20,082 nucleotides of DNA from CAYONM01 sp964405325 (GTDB lineage: Bacteria > Planctomycetota > UBA11346), in NCBI GenBank assembly GCA_964405325.1, contig CAYONM010000044.1, forward strand, positions 1 through 20,082, read 5' to 3'. Below, one piece after another: positions 14,385 through 20,082 of this stretch. A program made the translations under genes and the position numbers. Position 1 is the stretch's first letter. Each line of letters opens with the position of its first letter. The notes beneath the pieces were generated by a model, which was given only the letters and a program-made list of their open reading frames with translations, was not told the DNA's origin and ran no database searches.

Positions 14385-14492
14385 GTCTGGCAGGCTAGTC
14401 GGATTGGTGACATCGTCGATTGCCGACCGTGGGACTGGACCCGTCAGACCTGGGTTCTAGCATCCGCCGCCTGGACGATGGGAAGGACCACC

Positions 14493-15497
14493 ATGCCCCT
14501 GGCCGATGACCTCAAAACCCTGCAGAGTGATGGCACGGCTCAGCTGAGCACTGCTGAAGATACCCAAGCGCTGGAACAGGTGCGCATCGATTTGCTTGGC
14601 CGCAACGGTCGTCTGAAGGAACTGAGCAAGGCTTTCAAGCAGGCACCACCGGAACAGAAACGCGAGCTCGGTCAGCTGCTGAGCGCCGTCACCCAGACTC
14701 TGCGCGAGACCTTCGAGGAACGACAGCAGCAGCTCGCCTTTGCCGGCGAGGCCGATCCCATCGATATTTCCGAACCACGGCCGCGCCATGTTTGCGGTAG
14801 CATCCATCCCATCAGTCGGGTGGCTTGGGAGGTGGAACAGGTTTTCAGCTCCATGGGATTCGATGTTGTCGACGGCCCGCACGTCGAGGAAGACGAGTAT
14901 AATTTTGGCCGCTTGAATATTCCCGCCGATCACCCGGCTCGTGATGCGCAGGACACCTTCTGGCTGTCGACCGGCAAACTGCTCCGCACGCACACCTCGT
15001 CGGTCCAGGCTCGAACCTATCCTGTCGCCGAGCTACCGCTGCGTCGGGTCGTGGTTGGCAAGGTCTTCCGCTACGAAGAGGTGGACGCCACCCATGACAA
15101 CACTTTCACGCAGGTGGAAGGCTTCATCGTGGACGAAGGCATCACCGTCGGCCATCTGATCGGCACACTCCAGACCATGATCCGCGGCGTATTGCATCGC
15201 GACGACGTCGAAGTCCGCTTGCGACCCAGCTTCTTTCCCTTTGTTGAACCAGGTTTTGAAGTGGACGTTCGTTCATCCAGTGCCACTGGCCACTTCGCCA
15301 ACTGGGTCGAGCTGTTGGGTTGCGGCATGATCCATCCGAATGTGCTGCGTGTCGGTGGCATCGATGCCGATCGCTACACTGGATTCGCTTTCGGGCTGGG
15401 GCTGGAACGCCTGACCATGATCCGCCATGGCATCGACGACATCCGCTTGTTCAACGGCAGCGATCTGCGTGGACTGCGTCAATTTGACCGATCATGA
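14493..15497 (+). CDS. pheS: Phenylalanyl-tRNA synthetase alpha subunit
   Basis: The 334-residue product is the catalytic alpha subunit that charges tRNA-Phe, working as an alpha2-beta2 enzyme. It has the N-terminal coiled coil that contacts tRNA (about 1-90), HPISRVAWEVEQVFSSMGF, motif 2 (KVFRYEEVDATHDNTFTQVEG) and motif 3 (GFAFGLGLERLTMIRHGIDD). The length is normal. ATG 14493 is chosen because of an AAGGA about 5 bases upstream; ATG 14478 is less well placed. pheT does not follow: a very strong hairpin begins four bases after the stop, so the beta subunit must be encoded elsewhere. Confidence 0.96.
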   Translation: MPLADDLKTLQSDGTAQLSTAEDTQALEQVRIDLLGRNGRLKELSKAFKQAPPEQKRELGQLLSAVTQTLRETFEERQQQLAFAGEADPIDISEPRPRHVCGSIHPISRVAWEVEQVFSSMGFDVVDGPHVEEDEYNFGRLNIPADHPARDAQDTFWLSTGKLLRTHTSSVQARTYPVAELPLRRVVVGKVFRYEEVDATHDNTFTQVEGFIVDEGITVGHLIGTLQTMIRGVLHRDDVEVRLRPSFFPFVEPGFEVDVRSSSATGHFANWVELLGCGMIHPNVLRVGGIDADRYTGFAFGLGLERLTMIRHGIDDIRLFNGSDLRGLRQFDRS

Positions 15498-15500
15498 CCA

Positions 15501-15552
15501 AGAGGGGGGTCGGAGGGGGGCACTTTCAAGCCCCCCTCCGACCCCCCTCTTT
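15501..15552 (+). terminator. Very strong GC-rich hairpin after pheS
   Basis: A perfect 20-bp stem (15501-15520 with 15531-15550) rich in G on one arm and C on the other encloses the loop cactttcaag. It is followed by only a short T-run. It begins four bases after the pheS stop and probably terminates pheS. From 15553 to 15693 I see no gene, only a weak dyad (TTGGGC/GCCCAA) near the end. Confidence 0.85.
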
Positions 15553-15693
15553 CCACAACCCGGCGATTCTGACGGGTCCTGGTCCGGTGACACGACGAAA
15601 GTTGATCTGTCGTCTCGGCTCTCAACCAAACGGCAACAGCAAGTTGGGCTTGGACCCAGAAGTGAACCTTTGGGTTCTCGGCACGCCCAAAAC

Positions 15694-16047
15694 TTAGTCC
15701 GGCAGGACGAGTTCGTTGTGATTGCCCAGCCAGTGCTTGATCCGACGTTCATAGACCCAAGCCAGGCGTTTCAGCTGGGCGTCATCCAGAATGTTCACCG
15801 GACGCCGTCCGAACAGCTGATCATTGGGGCTTTTCAGATACCGGATCAGCTCGCGTAGCACCCAGCGAACTTCCAGCACCTCACCGGCCGGTATCTCCAG
15901 CATCTGATGCTCGGGGTTTTGCATATGATGGTTTGGCTCCAGGGCCGGGGACACGGAGGAGCCAGTTTCATTCTGGAGGTCGGTCTGGACCATTTGCCGA
16001 ATCACTGCGGTGGTTCGGCGAATGCTTGAGGGCGTATTGGATTGCAT
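15694..16047 (-). CDS. Unknown protein, 117 residues
   Basis: No family recognised. The first 50 residues are polar and look disordered (TPSSIRRTTAVIRQMVQ, EPNHHMQNPEHQ). The rest appears folded and mostly helical: EVRWVLRELIRYLKSPND, QLFGRRPVNILDDAQLKRLAWVYERR and IKHWLGNHNELVLP. There is no signal peptide or Cys cluster. AAAGGACG before the ATG (16047) supports both the gene and its start. The gene converges on pheS. The gene-free stretch upstream separates it from the Cys/His-repeat protein. Confidence 0.65.
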   Translation of the reverse strand: MQSNTPSSIRRTTAVIRQMVQTDLQNETGSSVSPALEPNHHMQNPEHQMLEIPAGEVLEVRWVLRELIRYLKSPNDQLFGRRPVNILDDAQLKRLAWVYERRIKHWLGNHNELVLPD

Positions 16048-16479
16048 GGCAAACGTCCTTTATTTTTATTGGCTTTTGACGTTCCATGGAAGATGGGTCC
16101 GTTACCGACGGACCATCTGCAAAGCATACCACGCGTGAGCGGTTTTGGGGAGAAGCAATGTGGCAGCTCTGATAAAAGAGCCCCCTTGTGATCAATGAGT
16201 CAATGTCCGATAATGTATCTTATGTAATTTTTGTATTTCTGTAAGGACCATGCTGACCAATGCTTCGGACTTACCTTGGTAACTGTTCCAGATTCATAAC
16301 CAAACCGCGGCCAGCCTTCGACAAAAACCGGGGCACGTCACCGATTCCCAAAAAAAGGACCTAGCAAGCCGTCGAGCCATTGATCGAACGGCGGAATCAC
16401 GACCCGCGCCGACTGGATTCCAGTCGGCCGCCTTGCCTTGCTGTCTCTCGTTTCCCTTTCTTGGGGAGCGGCCGATCGA
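16048..16479. other. Gene-free stretch with hairpins
   Basis: These 432 bases hold no gene I can support. A hairpin (16092-16117, stem GTCCGT/ACGGAC extended by GATG/CATC) lies upstream of the 117-residue protein gene. An AT-rich stretch at about 16195-16250 could hold its promoter, but no clear -35/-10 pair was found. A second hairpin, a perfect 9-bp stem GCCGACTGG/CCAGTCGGC (16408-16416 with 16420-16428), lies about 50 bp after the stop of the minus-strand gene. A T-run on the minus strand (16350-16356) comes further on. These could form its terminator, but the hairpin and T-run are not adjacent. Confidence 0.4.
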
Positions 16480-18384
16480 TCAATCGGAACAGATCAGGAA
16501 GACGCTGCTGTCCATGCTGAACGAACGTCTTTCCTGATAGCGTAGCGCCGAAGCGATAATGGCCTCGACGCGCTGCTCAGGCTCAAGGTCACGGCTGCGC
16601 TTCAAGGAGGCTGCCAATCGCTTGGCGCCGAAGGGTTCGACACCATCCGTTTTGGGTTTGCCGTGAAGCATGTCCCAGCCCGGTATCACGATGGTGTCGC
16701 CAGGATGGAGGGCGCAGGTCCGGGCGCCAACCCTCGGCGCAGCAGCTCGCAGCAGCTCCCCTGCCGACTCCAAATGCCGGAAATGTTTTTTCTCACGACG
16801 ATGAATCAGGATACTTCCCAAGCCGGCATGACACCAGGCGAGCTCATGAGCCTTGGGATCCAGCACGGCAATGCAGATGGCGATGGCATCTACTTCATTC
16901 ATCTCAACAACCAGATCGCCATGCACCTGATGCAGGATTTCTTCTGGACTCTCGCAATGATCGGCAAACAGATCGACTGACATACGTGCCATTGCAGCCA
17001 ATGAGCTACAACCAGAAATCACACGGCCAAGCACCAAGCCGATTTTCTTATTTTCCAACTGGATAAGGTGCTGGAATTCGCAGGGATTGTCCTCGTCAGC
17101 AAGCAGTCGACGCCCAAAGACCCGGTAGGCATCAATCTGACAGCTCGGGCCAGTACAGCGGGTGCCCTCATGCACTTGAAAACGAGAGCGCGTGATTTTA
17201 ACAGTCCGGACATTCCGGGCGATCTGATCATCGGGCAAGTCAGCGAAAGGTTGTGGTTCGTGGGAGCTGGTGGAGGGAACCGCGTTGCTCGGGAGCAGGC
17301 CATCGCACTCGTCATCCAGTGCTTTCTCCTGCTGCACGGCCGCAGCCGTTGGGAGAAGATCGCTGCTTTCATCATCGGCGGTCAGGAGATCGGCTCTCTG
17401 ATCATCGTCGTCTTCATTCAGCACTGGTATCGACGCCTCGGTCTTGGGGGGCGGTGGAGTTGCAAACAGCATGTTGCTGGGCACACCGGGAAGCCCCCCC
17501 TCCGCACGACTGATTTGACTGCCAGCGGGCGGAGGCGGCGTAGCCAAGAGCATATCACTCGGAATGGGCGGCTGATCCCACGCCGTTGCGGTTGACGGTG
17601 TCAGATCCGCGAATTCCTTCCCATCCCGACCGACAACGGGAATGGCTGCTGGTGTGGGCGGACAACTGCTCCCCCACATGCGTGCTGATTTGCGAATTTG
17701 TCCGAGATCATGAATAGCGCGATGATCTTCAGTAAATGCCGGACAGCCAATCAGATGCTTGGCCCGTGCAGCACTCGTGGTGGTCTGCTCCACTCCAGTC
17801 AGGCAATACGGACACATCCATGCGCCGCCACGACTGTAAACCTGCCACGCTGGATGCTGGTCGATAGCCTTGATGGACTCAGCAAGATCGAGCTCCCGAT
17901 TGACAGTCGTACACGCACACAGCACCGACTGCACCGGATGCCATTCGCCATGGTGTTCCTCGGGATGCATGGCGAGGTGCTTGGCTATGCAGCTGAGTAA
18001 GAGATGGTCGACCTTGGCCTGCTTGACGGCATCGTCTACTGGTTTGAGCTGATAGGGGTCCATCCAGCGGCCAGACTTGTCGAAGACCCGCCAGGAAGAG
18101 CAATTGCTCATGAGCCGTTCGATATCCAGGATCGCCGCTCGATGCCGCAAAATATCAGCATCATGCAGGGTGCCACGCCCCCGAAAGCAGGCCGAACAAT
18201 CGTGCATCACATGATGCTGGATCGCCCGTCGTAGTTCCGTCTCTTTATTGCTGCGCAAACGGTAGGGATTGAGACAATACGGGCACACCCACCGTCCATC
18301 GGCCGTGAATCGACGCCAAATCGTCTTGTTGGCCAGATCAGCCGACAAACAATTGAGCGCGAGCATGGTGGGCGACGAGGTCAT
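16480..18384 (-). CDS. Three-repeat Cys/His protein with degenerate SpoIIE/PP2C-like C-terminal domain
   Basis: The 634-residue product has three N-terminal repeats of the form W-x2-F/Y-x4-G-x-W (about 23, 98 and 180). Repeats 1 and 3 continue with CPYC and later H-x(3-4)-C, a likely zinc site; repeat 2 has DPYQ instead and has lost the first Cys pair. A Pro-rich linker (about 240-320) carries a duplicated block (MLLATPPPP, MLFATPPPP) and an acidic run. The last 220 residues follow the SpoIIE/RsbU phosphatase layout, but metal-binding motifs are altered: GDVSG reads GRVISG, AGH reads AGL, YTDG reads PGWD and the final DD reads DS. It is probably not an active phosphatase and may be a sensor or binding protein. 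ATG 18384 is chosen without a Shine-Dalgarno; TTG 18465 and ATG 18366 are alternatives. Confidence 0.72.
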   Translation of the reverse strand: MTSSPTMLALNCLSADLANKTIWRRFTADGRWVCPYCLNPYRLRSNKETELRRAIQHHVMHDCSACFRGRGTLHDADILRHRAAILDIERLMSNCSSWRVFDKSGRWMDPYQLKPVDDAVKQAKVDHLLLSCIAKHLAMHPEEHHGEWHPVQSVLCACTTVNRELDLAESIKAIDQHPAWQVYSRGGAWMCPYCLTGVEQTTTSAARAKHLIGCPAFTEDHRAIHDLGQIRKSARMWGSSCPPTPAAIPVVGRDGKEFADLTPSTATAWDQPPIPSDMLLATPPPPAGSQISRAEGGLPGVPSNMLFATPPPPKTEASIPVLNEDDDDQRADLLTADDESSDLLPTAAAVQQEKALDDECDGLLPSNAVPSTSSHEPQPFADLPDDQIARNVRTVKITRSRFQVHEGTRCTGPSCQIDAYRVFGRRLLADEDNPCEFQHLIQLENKKIGLVLGRVISGCSSLAAMARMSVDLFADHCESPEEILHQVHGDLVVEMNEVDAIAICIAVLDPKAHELAWCHAGLGSILIHRREKKHFRHLESAGELLRAAAPRVGARTCALHPGDTIVIPGWDMLHGKPKTDGVEPFGAKRLAASLKRSRDLEPEQRVEAIIASALRYQERRSFSMDSSVFLICSD

Positions 18385-18529
18385 AGGAAGCGGGAATCCA
18401 GGGCCGGAAAAGAGACAGCTTTGCGATATCTTACTTATACTCCTATCAAAATAGACCGCTCGCAACCCATTTTATGCGCTTTTATCCGTCAGACAGGGGC
18501 GCACGATCGCGAGGTCAGACAGCGGCCAT

Positions 18530-19222
18530 CTAAAGGCCACTCGGTACAGCAAGCATCCGTGGAAGGTAGAGCGCCTCCCAGCAGATAGCAACATCATATG
18601 AAGGATACCGCTGCTCCCAGGCCCTGAAGCGCGCGCTATGAGGGGCTTCGTTTGGACGTGGATCGCAGGCCTGCGCATGATGGCAGAACTCGTGATGCAG
18701 AACATGCTCGACAAAAACTCGCGCAACCCAGGGCTGATCCAATCGTGGCGAAAGCCGAACCGCGGCATGTGGTCGTCGTAGATAAGCGCCATACCGAAGA
18801 TGTCGCAGCTGCCGACTGCCGGGATTTTTGCCCCATCGAAAATAGGGCCGCGGCAGATGGTCAAACCACTGCGCGTGGATCTGTCGAAAACAAGCCTCGA
18901 AATCGAAATGCACGCCAATACCCGGAAGTTGTTGGATCAGATCCTGATCCAAGGCCGCCTGGCCAGCACGGGGTCCCCGTGGCAGATGCAGCATCGCCTC
19001 ACGAAGTGCCGGATAATCACCATGTCCCCCCTCTTGGGCGAAACGCAATAAATCCGGCAGCACGTGTGTCTTCTGCAAGAGCGCATGATGCACACTGAGC
19101 ACCGGTGGGCCTCGACGCTGCTCACGCAAGCTGACCACCGTCCGACGATTGGCATTGCAGCGGAGCCGCACGCCAAGCCGAGCGAATCGCGTGATGAGCT
19201 CGTCGGGGATGCCCGGTTTCAT
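18530..19222 (-). CDS. SprT-like zinc metallopeptidase-family protein
   Basis: The 230-residue protein has a zincin core in its C-terminal half: GAYLRRPHAAVRLSPRLD, then HHEFCHH giving HExxH (177-181), and a third possible ligand His195 in PHSARFRAW. The latter resembles the H-x-x-x-F-x-x-W block of SprT/Spartan-like peptidases. An N-terminal helical part (about 45-80) and IHAQWFDHLP (about 115) also fit the SprT layout. Substrates of bacterial members are mostly unknown. There is no signal peptide. Its ATG overlaps the stop of the YggS-type gene (ATGA), so translation is probably coupled. The gene ends about 145 bp before the Cys/His-repeat gene start on the same strand; no clear terminator was seen between. 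Confidence 0.8.
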   Translation of the reverse strand: MKPGIPDELITRFARLGVRLRCNANRRTVVSLREQRRGPPVLSVHHALLQKTHVLPDLLRFAQEGGHGDYPALREAMLHLPRGPRAGQAALDQDLIQQLPGIGVHFDFEACFRQIHAQWFDHLPRPYFRWGKNPGSRQLRHLRYGAYLRRPHAAVRLSPRLDQPWVARVFVEHVLHHEFCHHAQACDPRPNEAPHSARFRAWEQRYPSYDVAICWEALYLPRMLAVPSGL

Positions 19223-19884
19223 GATTGGAACAGCCGAGTACCGATACGGATATCGGTTGCACCTTCAGCCAGCGCCAGATGGTAATCGCCGGACATGCCC
19301 ATCGATAAGCGATCCAGGCCATGCTGCTGTGCGAGGTCACGAGTCACCCCGAAGCAGGCCTGGACCTGATCATTGGAGATACCAGGACGGCTAAGATCGG
19401 GTGCCATGCACATCAATCCGAGCAACTTCAGGTGCGAGCTTGAGCGCACCTGCTCAAGCACGGCCGGCAAGTCCTCTGGGACCAGCCCCCCCTTCTGTGG
19501 CTCACCACTGGTGTTGACCTGGATGAACACCGTCATGGTCCGGTCCAACTGCTGGCACAAGCGCTGAACACGGTCGATATGATTGCCCTGAAACAGGCTA
19601 TGGATCGCATCGACCGCAGGCACGATGTCCTTCAGCTGTCTGCTCTGAATGCGACCGATGAAATGGAAGACCAGCTCCGACGGTGCCGCCTGTCGCATCT
19701 GCTGCAGGTGCTCAACGCGATTCTCGCCGCACAGCCGTAAACCGGCCTCGGCGAGTGGCGGCAAGACCCCTGGATCTTGATTTTTGGTAACTGCCATCAG
19801 ATGGATCGTGGATGGATCACGTCCCAATCGGCGACAGTGGTCGGAGACCTCCTCACGAACGGCAGCGATATTGTTGACGATCAT
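19219..19884 (-). CDS. yggS: YggS/PROSC-type pyridoxal-phosphate homeostasis protein
   Basis: The 221-residue product is a single TIM-barrel PLP-binding protein that buffers free PLP in the cytoplasm; it is not known to be an enzyme. Family blocks are LMAVTKN with the PLP lysine K34, GENRVEHL, FHFIGRIQSRQLKDI, VFIQVNTSGEPQKGGL, LGLMCMAP and the phosphate-binding end SMGMSGDYHLALAEGATDIRIGTRLF. Length is close to the usual 225-235. The start has no Shine-Dalgarno. Its stop overlaps the start of the SprT-like gene. The 166 bp upstream of it contain no other gene, only a short GAGGGG/CCCCTC hairpin (20028-20043). Confidence 0.94.
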   Translation of the reverse strand: MIVNNIAAVREEVSDHCRRLGRDPSTIHLMAVTKNQDPGVLPPLAEAGLRLCGENRVEHLQQMRQAAPSELVFHFIGRIQSRQLKDIVPAVDAIHSLFQGNHIDRVQRLCQQLDRTMTVFIQVNTSGEPQKGGLVPEDLPAVLEQVRSSSHLKLLGLMCMAPDLSRPGISNDQVQACFGVTRDLAQQHGLDRLSMGMSGDYHLALAEGATDIRIGTRLFQS

Positions 19885-20050
19885 GCTTTGGCACTATCGT
19901 TCGTCAGGAATGCAGGCAAGTCATGGCCTCGGATGCGCTTGCCGCAGGATTCCACAAAAGACCGATCTTGAGCGGATCCATGGCGGTTCGAACGAGTCGA
20001 CCTGAAAGAACCATGAGTCTAGAAGCTGAGGGGCTTGCCCCTCGATGTAA

Positions 20051-20082
20051 GGGTGCGGAAAGAAATAAACGTTACAGATCGC
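20051..20082 (+). mobile_element. Partial copy (left end) of the 156-bp TWA-flanked miniature element
   Basis: These last 32 bases match the left end of copy B at 12005 (including AAACGTTAC of the stem) and run off the window. TAA at 20048-20050 is the expected target duplication. The opposite orientation to the copy at 1-26 means the window is bounded by inverted copies of the same element. Confidence 0.85.

Noticed and set aside
20028..20043. The GAGGGG/CCCCTC hairpin as a terminator
   Set aside because: It has a short stem with no T-run, and no gene ends next to it on either strand.
1..20082. A CRISPR array or tandem repeats
   Set aside because: No regularly spaced direct repeats were found. 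The only multi-copy sequences are dispersed inverted-repeat elements several kilobases apart.

Overview
The window is a gene-dense, GC-rich bacterial chromosome segment. It most resembles a member of the Planctomycetes-Verrucomicrobia-Chlamydiae group, probably Planctomycetota. The pointers are a large ECF-like sigma factor, a Gfo/Idh/MocA dehydrogenase clustered with two sugar-phosphate-isomerase-like TIM barrels, a CBM9-like domain remnant, and many starts without a Shine-Dalgarno. This placement is inferred from protein style; no 16S or other marker is present.

Layout. 1-750: the edge of a short mobile element, a terminator, a decayed trypsin-like protease, and tRNA-Leu(GAG) with its own promoter and terminator. 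752-5403: argH on the minus strand, then a plus-strand run of purN, a double-hotdog protein, a sigma factor and a broken cysH joined in frame to a CBM9-like domain. 5387-6799: a small conserved protein divergent from a PilT-type ATPase. 7142-10008: a three-gene minus-strand sugar-metabolism operon. 10345-12004: a lipoprotein whose end is rewritten by a small transposable element, a Nudix hydrolase and an unknown protein. 12179-14384: a minus-strand operon of MacB/LolCDE-type ABC ATPase, permease and pterin-carbinolamine dehydratase. 14493-15550: pheS and a very strong hairpin. 15694-19884: a small unknown protein, a Cys/His-repeat protein with a degenerate SpoIIE-like domain, a SprT-like metallopeptidase and a YggS-type PLP protein.

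The most unusual content is two families of miniature inverted-repeat elements. The first has two complete 156-bp copies (6986-7141, 12005-12160) and two partial copies cut by the window ends (1-26, 20051-20082). Complete copies are flanked by a 3-bp TWA duplication, and in both the duplicated triplet is also the stop codon of the adjacent gene. The terminal stem shows compensatory base changes between copies, so pairing itself seems to be conserved. The second family has one 161-bp copy (10345-10505) with perfect 21-bp inverted ends and a GTTT duplication; it replaces the natural C-terminus of a lipoprotein.

Housekeeping functions (ArgH, PurN, PheS, tRNA-Leu, YggS) alternate with accessory or decaying genes (protease fragment, CysH/CBM9 chimera, degenerate phosphatase-like protein). 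No CRISPR array, rRNA, prophage or full transposase gene was seen.
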